Below, one piece after another: positions 1 through 10,657 of a stretch of 58,186 nt of DNA. Source of the stretch: Diphasiastrum complanatum (taxonomy: Eukaryota > Streptophyta > Lycopodiopsida > Lycopodiales > Lycopodiaceae); assembly GCA_029204225.1 (NCBI GenBank), contig MU833304.1:1-58186 (forward strand), read 5' to 3'. A model generated the notes under the pieces. It did not search any database. It was not told the DNA's origin and was given only the letters and a program-made list of their open reading frames with translations. A program made the position numbers and the translations under genes. Each line of letters opens with the position of its first letter. The stretch's first letter is position 1.

Positions 1-63
1 TCACAGGTGGTTTTGAGTTCGATTCTGTAGGTTTCGAGTTCGATTCTGATTCGAGCTTTTCTG

Positions 64-735
64 CTAGAATTCGAGCCGACATTCGAGTCTGTCAAGTACT
101 CGATCTTGACCTCCCTCTGAATCTGATAATTCTTTTTCATCATTTGCTTGTTTTACTTCTGTCGTCGTTGGTAGCTCATAATAGTTTTTGAGAATTTCAT
201 AGCCGACTAGATCACTGTCTGTTATGTACCTCGATTCATTAAATTTAACATCTCGAACAACTTTTATCTTGCCAGTTTCTGGTACACAGACACGATAATA
301 TGACGAATGTAATTCGAATCCTACCAGAAAACCTTGTTTAGTCTTTTCATCGAGTTTCTTTCTTAGCTTATCTAGTATGTGCATATACACTGCGCATCCA
401 AATGTCCGAACATGTGCAAGATTTGGCTTCGACTTCTACCATATCTCATGAGGAGTTTTATCTAGTATTCGAGATTTCAGAATACGATTCTGAAGATAAT
501 TTGATGTAGCCACTGCTTCTGCCCACAACTGTTTCGGTGCTTTCGCATGAGCCATCATACACCTTGCAGCTTCCATAAGTGTATGATTCCTTCGTTCAGC
601 TATTCCATTGTGCTGAGGTGTGTAAGATGCAGTCTTTGTATGCATAGTACCTCGATCAGTACAGTAAGCTTTGAATTCGTTGGAAATGTACTCACCTCCA
701 CGATCTGTACGAATCTGCTTCAACTTATTGCCCAA
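64..735 (-). pseudogene. Copia A integrase core and C-terminus
   Basis: The second catalytic aspartate and the glutamate of the D,D-35-E triad are visible (RTDRGGEYIS and GIAERRNHTL). They are followed by the usual Copia integrase tail ending KTPHEIW. After a stop the C-terminal part continues (64-390), with the conserved segment around GFLVGFELHSSYYRV and KVVRDVKFNES that precedes reverse transcriptase. The element was cleaving and joining DNA ends when active. The stop between the two ORFs shows decay. Confidence 0.85.
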
Positions 736-1500
736 TTCGTATACTCAACAAATTTCTCGAAAGCTTTAAATTTGGTACGAATAAAGTATATTACAGCGAA
801 CTTGCTGAAGTCATCAATAAACGTTATGAAGTACTTTGCATCACCCAACGACAATACTCCGAATGGTCCACAAATATCTGAATGCACAACTTCAAGTACC
901 TTAGTTGCTTTATAAACATCCTTACTGAAAGGTGTTCTAGTCATCTTGCCTTTAAGACAAGATTCACAGGTAGTTCGAATATCTCTACTTTTGATTTCGA
1001 CTCTTTGAATTCTCTGACTTTTGTTGGCTTGATACAAGGCTTCCATCTTCATGTGACATAGCCTCTTGTGCCACAGTACATCTGTCGATTCCTGAGTTTG
1101 ATTGACTTGTTCAATTCTTGTTCGAATGTTCAGGTGATATATATTTTCTTCAATGTTGCCTTTAGCAACCAGGTTATCAAAATCTTCCTCGAACAATTTA
1201 CAAGAATTCTTCGTGAAGGTTACTGACATGTCTGTATCGACTATCTTAGCTACGAACAAAAGATCTTTATCAAGAGTAGGGACATAGAAAACTTCCTCCA
1301 GTTTCTTGTCACTCTGATTTGTGTCCAGTCATAATACACTAGTTCCATTAACCACGTGCTTAGAACCGTCTCCAAATATAATAAATCTTGAATAGTTCGT
1401 CTTCTTGTACTCAGACAAAATTTGTCTCGAGAAAACACAATGTGAGATGGCTCCCGAATCAAGTACTACTTCTCGAATTGAATTAGATGAACAACATAGA
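720..1500 (-). pseudogene. Copia A protease remnant, pre-integrase and integrase N-terminus
   Basis: An aspartic-protease active-site motif (LDSGAISH) is read near 1450-1480. It is followed after a frame change by the GAG-pre-integrase/HHCC zinc-binding region (LWHKRLCHMKMEAL, then CESCLKGK) and the start of the integrase catalytic core, with the first catalytic aspartate in VHSDICGPF and the FITFIDDFS motif. The protease matures the polyprotein and the integrase inserts the cDNA. The protease and integrase pieces overlap in different frames (ORFs 1250-1462 and 720-1259), so the reading frame is broken. Confidence 0.85.
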
Positions 1501-1599
1501 TCAGCACTAACATAGGCTGTTGAGTTCCTTGTTGCTATGTCTTCTGCTGCTCTGGAATAGTCTGCTTTGTTTTCGACATAGTTTGAATCTGTAGGTTCG

Positions 1600-1957
1600 C
1601 TTCGATTCTGCTCCTTTTGTTTCTGGAATTCTGATAACAGTCTACTGCTGCATGACCCCGTTTATGACAATGAATACATTCAATCTTTGGATTTAACTAA
1701 CACTTTTCTTCTGTGTGACCTAATCTTCTGCATCTGTTGCAAATCTTCTTATCACCAAAATTCTTCTGTTGTTTTCCATATTGTTGTTTATTAGTCTTAG
1801 ACTCATTCTTCTTAGACGACTCCCTCTTAAACTTAGACTTCTTAGAAGATTTATTCTTCTGAGTAAATAGATTATTTTCTGAATCACCATTGTCATCATA
1901 GCGTTCACGAGCTTCTACTTCCTCCTTAACTCCGTCTATTACCTTTTGAAGTGTCAT
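1600..1957 (-). pseudogene. Copia A Gag C-terminus with two zinc knuckles
   Basis: This is the nucleocapsid end of Gag. A lysine/asparagine-rich stretch leads into a first knuckle (CNRCRRLGHTEEKC, C-X2-C-X4-H-X4-C, about 1697-1740). A second knuckle of the same spacing (CIHCHKRGHAAVDC, about 1635-1680) follows across an in-frame stop. Knuckles of this kind bind the element's RNA during packaging in virus-like particles. The N-terminal Gag domain is absent. Identification as Copia Gag rests on the knuckles and on the adjacent protease and integrase. Confidence 0.8.
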
Positions 1958-1990
1958 TGTCGCATCTTTCGTAAGGTTCTTGTTGTGTGG

Positions 1991-3400
1991 AATGACCTGG
2001 ATAGGGCTTGAAGAAAATAACTAAGCTGTTTTTCCTTAGAAATTAAGAAAAAACAATGTAAGGACCATTTTATACACATGCTTTCAACAAGATAAATTGT
2101 TTACAATCATCTAGAACAATATCTAGAGATTACAAAGTTCTACTGAATTCCCCTGAAGTCAACAAAGATAAATGTTCTAGAATACTACCTCCCTAGTCCC
2201 TCACCAATTTAGTGCGGAAGGATAAATTTCAAAGAAACAAGTTGAAATGAAGAGCTCTCTCTACAACAGCAACCAAATTGCAAAGAGCTATGGGAAAAGA
2301 ATAAGGTGTAATCAATGTAAATATATATTAGAGATCTAGTACTTTAACAGAAAATTTTGAATAAACTAATCAAACGAGTTGGTCAGTCTTTTTTATCTGA
2401 ATAGCTAGTTGTATAAGGCCATTTTCATGACTTGCTATGTCATGTAAGAGTTCCGAGTAACATTAGATTATCATCATGACTCTGTCATTCCTGATTTATT
2501 GCTCATACATAGAGTCCTGTTGCTAAAGGTACTAGCATCTACATGATCAGAAAAAAAGAAGCCTTGTCTCTGTTTTATTTACAAGTACATTTTCTTTTCT
2601 ACATCCCTCTTTAGGCATTTGATCTTTATTTCTGTCCGCCAATTCTTGTCAGAGAATTTTGATGGCATAGGTAGTTTTGTTGACTTCTTTTTTAAGATAG
2701 TCATTTACATAATATTTGTCAAATCAACCTGTTTTAGTAATGTGACCAACCCCTGAATGAGTTTTTTTGGCTTTCAGGAGACTTGCTGCATGGAATAGTT
2801 GTGTAATGGTCACATAACCACAACTGCTCTCATCCATGATGTAGCTAGCAAAAAACCTATTACAGTAAGCAAATAAATTAGTCTTTTGCAAAAAACCTAA
2901 TGAAGTTAATATCACTTCCAAATAATCAAACAACTAGTGTAACCAAACCACGATATGAAATATCAGCCTCAAATCATCTAATAAGAATTAGTTTCAAATG
3001 TGGTCATAACAATTAAAAATAGCAAATCGAGAATTAGCCTGGACGTCCATACATTGGCATGGACAGGCATAAGCTTTCCAGCTTTCGCTAGAAAGCTTGC
3101 AGTGACATATGTAGAACTTCTAGAAATTGACAACAAATTTAAATTCTCGCTTTTGTAATATCAACCACAGTTGTGTTTGTTTTTGATTGATGGTCAAGAC
3201 TCTAAACAATCAATCTACACCAACTTTGCATTAAGTTCTCATCAACCAGAAAATTTGGGAGGAACTTGCGGCAAATGGGTGAATTTTTTAACTACTTGGA
3301 ATCCAACTAGCTGATGTCCAAGGGGCTGCACGCGAAACTGCAGGCATTCACATTCTGTACAAACCATTTGAAATGGCAAAATCTAACTGCAGAAAACTTG
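1991..3400. other. AT-rich stretch with no supported gene
   Basis: I see no convincing coding region, RNA gene or terminal repeat here. Short ORFs (for example 2724-2933) look like chance frames. It separates Copia A from the trihelix gene and may contain that gene's 3' flank. Confidence 0.5.
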
Positions 3401-3625
3401 CAAGTACACTTACATATAGCTATGTGTGTGTCAGGTTCAACTTATTTATTTACACCTCTTAAATAAGTGAAAGCAGGTTGAAAATCTTTACAGAAGTCTG
3501 TTGCCACCACCAAGTACAGTTACATATAGCTGTGTGAGTACAAGTCAGGTTCAACTTATTTATTTATACCTCTTGAATAAGTGAAAGCAGCTTGAAAATC
3601 TTTACAGAAGTCTTTTGCCACCACC
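3401..3625. repeat. Tandem duplication, two 110-bp units
   Basis: Unit one (3401-3510) begins CAAGTACACTTACATATAGC and unit two (from 3511) begins CAAGTACAGTTACATATAGC. The two remain alike through to the shared end TTGCCACCACC, with about ten scattered differences. The divergence means that the duplication is not brand new. It lies just downstream of the minus-strand trihelix ORF, so it may fall in that gene's 3' untranslated or flanking region. Confidence 0.85.
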
Positions 3626-3962
3626 TAGAACAGCAGCTTGATCGTTGCAACCTCATGTGCTCTCGAACACAACCAGTGAACAGTACCAATTGATTATCCT
3701 TGACTGCAAAAAGATTTAATGTGAACTGCAAAGACAGCAATGGCTTTTGAGTGCTAAAGGTTGAACCACCAAATTGTAAAGGACCAAGTACACTTCCATT
3801 CGATGCAGAAAAGAATAGTTCAACTAGAAGGAAAACCAAGAAGGTGATTGAGAACTGCAAAAAAATGGCCACTAGGATCTATTTTGAAACCTTTTACTGG
3901 CACCTTCAGCAGCTTAGGGACCTCCACAGTTAACATGCCCTTGGTTCCCAAACTTTCATACC

Positions 3963-4871
3963 TTAATCATTTTTAGATGCGTGCTTTATGTCTTGGATGG
4001 ACATGATAGTCTGCAAAACAAGTGTTATCATCCTTTCATGTGATTCGCGTTGTTCTCTGGCCAATTCTCGCTGCTCTCTTGCCGACTCCCGCTGCTCTCG
4101 TGCCATATCTTTAAGTAACTCCATCTTTGATTCCTCAATCCTCATAAGCCTATCTGAAAAGGACTTCATCACTTCCACCAAATCGCCCATTGCCCTCATC
4201 TTTTTCATACATTTTCCATTGAATCGGCTTGGAAAACCTGAAGCACCAAAACTCTTTGGTTTCACTGAGTCAATGTCCTCGGTTTCTCTTTCACGAGCGA
4301 TCTTCCTAGGAGGTGTGCTAATGGATGTTTCTCTGTCAATGAAAAGGTTGGAAGTATGGGCATCTTGCTCTTGATGATCAGAATGTGTAGGTATAACCAT
4401 CTCCAAATCCTGCATCAGATTGTCAGCAGAATCATTAGCGCCATGGTTCTTTGGACGGTAGCGCCACAATTGTGCCATACGGTCGAAGAAATCCCATGTT
4501 GAGTGCACACCTGTCTGTTCAGAGAGTCTCTTTTCATCTCGATACTTTCTTCGCATTTTTTCAATCTTGCTCTTGCACTGAACTGCTGTTCTCCCTTGTG
4601 AACTCTTGTACCTACCACCCAGTTCATTGGCAATCCACTTCCAATGCTCTGATGCAAAATTCCCTTTGTTATTTTCAAGCCACTTCTCTTCAAACAAATC
4701 TAAGAGAATGTGAATCTCAGACTCAGCCCACATCTCAAAAACCTTGTTCATTCTGACCTCGTTTGCACCAAGAGTATGACTTGTTCGCAAGTTTGCAGAT
4801 AAGTCAAGAAGTTGGCTCTCATTCCCTAGTATGTCCTGAGTCAGTGAAGTCATGGAACATTGATGTTCCAT
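3963..4871 (-). CDS. Trihelix / Myb-SANT-like DNA-binding protein, 302 aa
   Basis: An intact 302-residue ORF. Residues about 47-140 form a trihelix (GT-factor, Myb/SANT-like) DNA-binding domain. Helix tryptophans are in MWAESEIHILL and HWKWIANELGG, followed by the basic recognition segment TAVQCKSKIEKMRRKYRDEK and a W-F-W continuation (TWDFFDRMAQLWRY). The middle is low-complexity with a basic patch (PPRKIARERE). The C-terminus (about 255-280) has three near-identical AREQRE-type repeats, predicting a charged helix or coiled coil for dimerisation. Family knowledge predicts a nuclear transcriptional regulator. An alternative is the Myb-like companion protein of a PIF/Harbinger transposon, but I see no DDE transposase nearby. 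An acceptor-like TTTTATTAG lies just upstream of the ATG on the coding strand, so an upstream exon is likely. This is the least damaged ORF in the window. Confidence 0.75.
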   Translation of the reverse strand: MEHQCSMTSLTQDILGNESQLLDLSANLRTSHTLGANEVRMNKVFEMWAESEIHILLDLFEEKWLENNKGNFASEHWKWIANELGGRYKSSQGRTAVQCKSKIEKMRRKYRDEKRLSEQTGVHSTWDFFDRMAQLWRYRPKNHGANDSADNLMQDLEMVIPTHSDHQEQDAHTSNLFIDRETSISTPPRKIARERETEDIDSVKPKSFGASGFPSRFNGKCMKKMRAMGDLVEVMKSFSDRLMRIEESKMELLKDMAREQRESAREQRELAREQRESHERMITLVLQTIMSIQDIKHASKND

Positions 4872-6737
4872 TCGAGTCTGCTAATAAAACAAAGAAAAGA
4901 GAAGAAAAGCCATAAATAGAGCTGCATAGCTTGACAAAGTATGAACAGCAAACGAGTCTCAGCTACTCCATTGAAATAAGGCACATACACAGGCTAGCTA
5001 GCCATGATCCAAGCTGAGATTCCCAGAAAGATCAGTCAACAAGCATCTGGCCTACATGCACAGAACTCATTAGACAACCCTCATGAGGAGACAAGCTTCC
5101 AGGTACTGGTGAGGCTCATAACAAGACCATCTTTACCTTTATTGGCTGCAAACAGAATTACTTACCACTTGACAGCTGATACTAGTATATAAGAATACGG
5201 TGGGATATGATAGACATGGGAAGCACCTTAATGTTGAAACAGAGAACTGAATCCACTAATTTCTGATAATGCCTAAAGCCTCGCACTTGTTCAGACAGTC
5301 AAGTACTTTAAGAATCAATCTTTGCATGCAAAAGCTCCTAGTACCAGGTAGACTGAAGCTTATTGTATAAAAATTTGAATTGTCATATAAGGACCAATTT
5401 GATCTCTACAGTAACATGGATCAGTGTTCACATTTATTCAGTCAGTAGCACGTCACCAGCACACTAGAATGAGCTTAGAATCAAAGAAAACATACAAAAT
5501 AGCACCTAGTCCTGAAAGTGCAGCCTCATGAATATGCGTTTCAAAGCACCCAGCTTAAAGAAAGATGACAATATCATCAAATAAAGATCAAGAGCAGCAG
5601 GATAAGTGTAAAAGCTTTATCCACTTGTCTCATTTTGATGTCATCAGTTCCCTACAGACTCGATATTGCAACATTGCCTGTCTACCAGATAATTTTGGGT
5701 ATAATTTATGCTTAGTAGCATGCATCCAACAACTGTTTAAAAGATCGACTCATTTCAATCAGACTACAGACTTCAGGAAGAAAAGATCAACTTTTACAAA
5801 TCGCATACTCAATGTGGGTATGGTCCACTATGTCCATCTCTACAGGGATAGAATGATTGTTCACTTGGCCCATACATGCCAATCAAGAATTGAATACACT
5901 ATGTCACATACAATACTTCTGCCATGAGATCTCCACTATGTGACTCACAGTAGAACAACAGCAACAAATGTTAGAGCCGTGTTACATTTAAATTATACTG
6001 ATAAAGAATAAGACTGCTTCAGTCCTATTTTATTATGGCACTACGTCATTTGCAATTCCCTGTCCACTCTCTCTTCCCTCTAGTCCCAAAATGTAGCAAT
6101 ACTGTGACAGCCACTGTAATAATTGTGCTGCCCAACCCTGCTGCCCTTGGATTTCGGCAGTGCCATGTATCTAAGCTATGTCAGAAGCAGGTTGAGGGAC
6201 CAGGATCTCCTTTCACTACATGGGAGTACTATTCCAATATAGGATGGGTCCTGTAGCATGGCTTTTAGTCACATGACTGGCTCCAGCAAAATCAATGTCC
6301 TGTAGGCACAATTGCCTATGGCCTATATTGCAGTTCACATTTATGGTGACCCGTGCAAAAGTACATATCTATCAAGTGTTAGAGTTGTGCACTAAACAAA
6401 AGTTGAACAGCCACAATTCATACAAGCATATATTAGAAGTAGAACAGAATGAAAGGAGTCTTCTCTCTCATAGAATAAATAAATGTAATAGAGACTATGC
6501 TCTTTCCCTCAAGATCTCTCAGCCTCTATATCCTGGATAGAGGGAAGGCCTCTCTTAATTATGCATACAACAATGAGAGAGTTAAATAGCCACAAGGCCC
6601 CAATATGGGCTACCCAAGAGCCAAACACCAAAGGTCATGGGAGTTACAAATGGAAACCAAGAGCCTTGGTGTTTGAAGTGCCAAAACACACTTAGAAGCC
6701 TCCTAGAGTTGGTGGGCGTTGAAAAACAGGGATAGCA
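4872..6737. other. No supported gene; possible intron or 5' flank of the trihelix gene
   Basis: Only short, uncorroborated ORFs occur. If the acceptor site in front of the trihelix start is real, part of this is intron on the minus strand. Confidence 0.4.
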
Positions 6738-6880
6738 TTCACATTTGGAAAAGGTGGTCATAAAGTCATCCCCCCCCCAACTCCTTGAGCCCCTCCAAAC
6801 TTGTTTGGTCCATATTTACAAGTTTGGAGGGGCCCAAGGAGTTAAGAGGGCCATGACTTTATGACCACCTTTTATGTGAA
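6738..6880. repeat. Foldback (MITE-like) element, about 143 bp
   Basis: Two nearly complementary arms face each other. The left arm reads TTCACAT...AAAAGGTGGTCATAAAGTCAT...GGCCCC-type sequence to ACTTGT, and the right arm mirrors it from ACAAGTTTGGAGG to CATGACTTTATGACCACC. A short central loop lies near 6810-6820. A C9 run interrupts the left arm (about 6770-6778). Such hairpins are typical of small non-autonomous DNA elements. I could not assign a target-site duplication. Confidence 0.7.
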
Positions 6881-7879
6881 GGCTTCCTTGGAATAACTTG
6901 GCATTAACATAAGAAGTCATGTCCTCCAAGCCTGGAGAAGTCTCTGAGTATGTGCCATACTGCTTCAGAAGACTTTTAGACCTGGCAGAAACCTCTGATG
7001 ACCCCTAGAAGCCATCTAGGGTGTACCTTCAGGTACCTCAACTTTGCAGTCAGAGCATCACAGAGGAGAATCCAGTAAAAAATGGAATTCATACTTCTGA
7101 CATCAAGTATAAAGACCAGGACACAAAGCAAGGGGCTTGGCTAAACGTGGAAAATTAGCAAAACTTCCTGGAGGTTGGACATTCATGCCTGGAGACACCT
7201 TAGCAGCATATAGAAGGGTCCTTGGGATCGTCATCCTCCATGATGAAAATGAGAGAGTTGTTATAGCACAATCTGAGCCAGTTCAGATCGTTCTCAATTC
7301 CCAATGGTATGATGTAGAGCCATGAGCACATTCCTTGCACACAACCAAGGCATAATGAGGAGCACACATGAGAGCATATCGTAACCCATCCAATCGGGGA
7401 ACTGTTGCAACCTGCACAAAGTTCTACCATCCAACTTCCAGAAACATGGTGCCATATTAGCTTGTGGCACCAATTCAATCTGAAAGAAGACGGGTCATAC
7501 CTGCAATCCAATCACATTGCGATCCTCTAATAGGACCACCACATCATCTGCTCATACAACATACAAACCACAATGTACTGATTTCCGTGTCCAAAGTGCA
7601 CTTGTAGCCCCTCAAGTTGGCAGTCTCCCTTTGTCATGAAACAGAATCACTACACAGAAAAGGAGAGAGGAAGAAAGAAAGAAAGGAACCTGGTCAAAAG
7701 AGAGAATCCTAAGTGGGTTATTCTATAGAATCCAGTGTCATCATTTAGCTTGTCTGTCACATGGAAAGAGATATAATGATTGATGACCGCAAAATCACTA
7801 ACTATAACTAATTTCTGCTATTATTCTTGAAGCCCTTTGATGGAGACACATTCATATTCACATTCCTTGTTTTGTTGCA
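6881..7879. other. No supported gene
   Basis: ORFs at 7137-7325 (plus) and 7200-7511 (minus) overlap each other and show no recognisable motif. I do not support either as a gene. Confidence 0.4.
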
Positions 7880-8135
7880 TAGCTTTGTGAAAAAGTAGAA
7901 AGCATGTAGGTCATGATAAACTCATCTGCAGCTACAATTTGCACATGCTTTTCCTTCTTCAAGAAACAGTATTTCTGAAGCAGCATATTCAAGATATATT
8001 TATGCAATATAATAGGTGGTCTGAAAGTTCCTAATCATAGCAAACTGCAAGTATCGGTTTGTGAGAATGAAAGTTACAGATTGATGTGTTAAATTCTCAG
8101 ATACACTATTTACAACTTGTCTGGAATAACAAATC
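7880..8135 (+). repeat. Diverged duplicate, copy 1 (pairs with 9500-9850)
   Basis: Shared landmarks in the same order are AAAGCATGTAGGTCATGATAAAC, then CAGTATTTCTGAAGCA, TTCAAGATAT, ATCGGTTT, and CAGATACACTATTTACAACTTGTC. All recur at 9500-9850 with substitutions and indels. This is an old segmental duplication, not a terminal repeat of a visible element. Confidence 0.65.
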
Positions 8136-9335
8136 AAGTGGTTGGTACTCCATTTCACTTATAGCTAGCTATAATTGGAGTGGTGACCTGGGGCCAATAA
8201 CGGGACACCCTGGAGTCAATTATACAACACAGACTAGACAAGTGGCGGGTGGGGGCAAGAGCAGCACATACTCAAACCATCTGGTGTTGGGTTGTGGCTA
8301 TTAAGTAAGACGTACCAAGTCCATCGAGGGGCATTCAAACTAAGTGAGGCATCCCACTAGTGTGAATGGGCTATGGTAGTATGGGACACAGGTGCTTCTC
8401 CTTGGTGAACTGACAACTGATGCCAATGTTGTAACTTGTTGTTGGGGGTGAAAACATGCTTGTGTTCTCAAGTTCAAGCGTGAGCTATATTTTCAGTACC
8501 TTATGAGTTTTAGATAGCACTATTACAATATAAGCAGGAGAATGATTATGGCCATCACAATTGACGTAGATAAATTGTGTTAGACTATCAAAAAATTCAA
8601 ATCCCGAAAAGACTGCATTCAATAAGAGTGTATAAACTTCCAAAAGATTCACATCATTTAAGGTTCATGATTAGACTTGCCACGCATATGAATTTAGTAC
8701 ATGTTTGATCTCAAAAGATTCTAACAATTAAGGTTTATCAAAGGAAAGCTAGATTGCCATAAAATTGGACTAGATAAAATTGATTCAGCTTATAACTATA
8801 CATCCACTCACTGTCCCCAATTTCAATAGGGCCCCTAAACTATTCCAAAAAATATGAACAATTTAGCATAGTAATACCACTATCAAAAAGTTGATATTGG
8901 GATTCTCTGGAACCATGTTATGTATCTATTATGCATGCTTTTGTTCCCTTTGTTTTTTTATCAAAAATTTGTAGGTCTTCTGTATGTGAAAGTCCATCAT
9001 ATAAGAATAACATGTCAAATATTATAACTATCAGACTAAGAAAATGCACAGCTTGAAATTGTATAGTATGTCATGCCCTTGCAATGTTGACTAATGAAAG
9101 AATAACAATGTACGAAACATGGAAATTGCCAGACATTCCATAATTCAAAAAGAGTATTCATGTATATGTGGTCGGATGATGAAAATCTGTACATATTCTG
9201 TACGTGGAGTTTATTGTACAAAAAGTACTTTCACATAAACCTTGACTCGAAATTGCAGATATGGCTGCCCCCTTGCAATGTTGAATATCAAAATAATAAA
9301 AATGAGCGAAATATGGGGGTGGGGTGGCTAGAGAT
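8136..9335. other. No supported gene
   Basis: AT-rich sequence with no coding region or structured repeat that I can support. Confidence 0.4.
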
Positions 9336-9850
9336 ATTTTGCATTACTTGTACTTTTCTTTTTTCAAAAACCAGTATTTCTAAAGCACCATGTTCACGAA
9401 GAGGTGAAAACGCTTTGTTTGCCGGGGAAATCATGCTGTAAAAGTAAGCCTAATGGCAGAATTTGCCAGTCTGTGGAGGAGTATCCACATTTCTTGTCTA
9501 GTAACAAAGCTTTGTGAAGAAGTAAAAAGCATGTAGGCCATGATAAACGCATCTGCACTTGTACTTTTCTTTTTTCAAAAACCAGTATTTCTAAAGCACC
9601 AAGTTCAAGATATTTTTATGCAATTTTTGTTAGAAACTACTCTCACCTTGTGTTTACTGCTTCCTTCCTTGACATTTAAAAACAACATTTGCATTGTGCA
9701 AGGATGAATTGCCCGTATAATAGGCAGTGTAAGAAGTTTCTAGTCACACCAATGAGCAACTATCGGTTTTTGAAAGTGGAATATACGGATACACGTGTAA
9801 AGTACTCAGATACACTATTTACGACTTGTCTGGAAAAACAAATCAATGAG
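9336..9850 (+). repeat. Diverged duplicate copies 2 and 3
   Basis: The segment ACTTGTACTTTTCTTTTTTC AAAAACCAGTATTTC occurs at about 9349 and again at about 9558, and the longer homology to 7880-8135 covers 9500-9850. So one block was copied at least twice locally. The last part overlaps an ORF (9689-9919) whose tail reads KKVTAISIVGC, which is faintly like the start of an NB-ARC P-loop but without the GKT. Confidence 0.55.
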
Positions 9851-10336
9851 CTCAAGTTCCTCCTTCACAAGAAAAAGAAGGTGACGGCGATCAGTATCGT
9901 GGGCTGTTGCACTCGCTAGTATGCAGATAAATAACATACATAAGTAATTTTTTCAAAATTTCTCAGTCGTTACCACAAGAACCTGAAATCACAATTCAGA
10001 CTCAACAATCAACTCCTTGACTCATTTGCTAGATACACTTTTGTTTAAGGTAAATTCACAATAATCGGAGATTAACCAATTATGATGAACACCGAAGCCT
10101 ACGCGATGAAGCTATTAGGAAGATAACAAAACGGTGCCGGCCGCACAAAATAATTGCAGCATATGAATTTGCATCAATTGTGACACATGCCTTCCAGTGA
10201 GATACATTTGAAGCCCTTTGCAAGCTTCCCAGGAAGAGAGGTGCATGAAGAAGGACAGAAGAAACAGAAGGATTACACAACTTTAGCTTAATGAATGCTA
10301 CGAGAAACAGAAACAAGTGTGCCACAATTTGGTTAC

Positions 10337-10627
10337 CTGCATGAGCGAGATATGCAGAAAGTACCTCCACCTCTGGTGTCCCTGCTGCCGCTGTAGTTGA
10401 CCAGATCTGTAGCCGCTGCTGCTGTTCCAGAGCAAGCAAATCGATTATCAGCATCCGCGAGCTTGGAATTGAGGAAAGGAAAAGAAAGCAGAGAAAAGAG
10501 GAACCCTAGAGCTTACAGAGAAGAAAGTGGCCGTCGCCATCGCCATCGCCATCGCCATCGCCAAAGCACGAACGATGCTGATATATCGAGATGTTTGCAC
10601 GATACTCGTATACCAGCGCCCATTTAG
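10337..10627 (-). other. Candidate 5' exon of a minus-strand gene
   Basis: Read on the minus strand, this GC-rich block has a pyrimidine-rich leader typical of plant 5' exons (CTCTAGGGTTCCTCTTTTCTC). It has an ATG at 10454 opening a glutamine/alanine-rich stretch (LALEQQQRLQIW...) and a canonical donor CATGCAG|GTAACC at 10337/10336. Another ATG run (MAMAMAMATATFF) lies in the hexamer repeat but meets a stop. It could be the first exon of the trihelix gene, although joining it directly to 4871 does not keep frame, so another exon or a 5' UTR role is needed. There is no transcript evidence. Confidence 0.4.
10535..10562. repeat. (CGCCAT)n hexanucleotide microsatellite, 4.7 units
   Basis: Perfect CGCCAT repeats. 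Read on the minus strand they are ATGGCG repeats giving Met-Ala dipeptides. This trinucleotide-compatible repeat lies inside the candidate 5' exon. Confidence 0.95.
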
Positions 10628-10651
10628 ATGGTGACCGCGTGTCAAGACTGC

Positions 10652-10657
10652 CACGTG
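10652..10657 (-). promoter_or_regulatory. G-box (CACGTG) upstream of the candidate exon
   Basis: The palindrome CACGTG sits in GCCACGTGGA, about 25 bp beyond the end of the candidate exon on its upstream side. A CGCG-type site (CTACGCGTGG) is nearby at about 10681. bZIP/bHLH factors bind such cores in light- and ABA-responsive plant promoters. A single site is only suggestive. Confidence 0.4.

Larger units (their letters stand above)
1..1990 (-). mobile_element. Ty1/Copia retrotransposon fragment A (gag tail to integrase)
   Basis: Read on the minus strand, this stretch runs in Copia order: Gag tail with two CCHC zinc knuckles, protease, pre-integrase, integrase core and integrase C-terminus. 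It stops at the window edge before reverse transcriptase. Upstream of about 1990 the Copia similarity ends without a visible LTR or primer-binding site, so the 5' end is truncated or was replaced. Frame changes between the segments show that it is no longer one ORF. Its coding DNA is unusually rich in TTCGA/CGAA words compared with the other Copia copies here, which suggests a separate Copia lineage. Confidence 0.9.

Noticed and set aside
3988-4374. Plus-strand 128-aa ORF inside the trihelix gene
   Set aside because: Antisense shadow of the 302-aa ORF, with Ser/Arg repeats that are the reverse of the AREQRE codons.
7137-7325. 62-aa ORF as a small gene
   Set aside because: No motif, overlapping an equally open minus ORF; chance expectation in this length.
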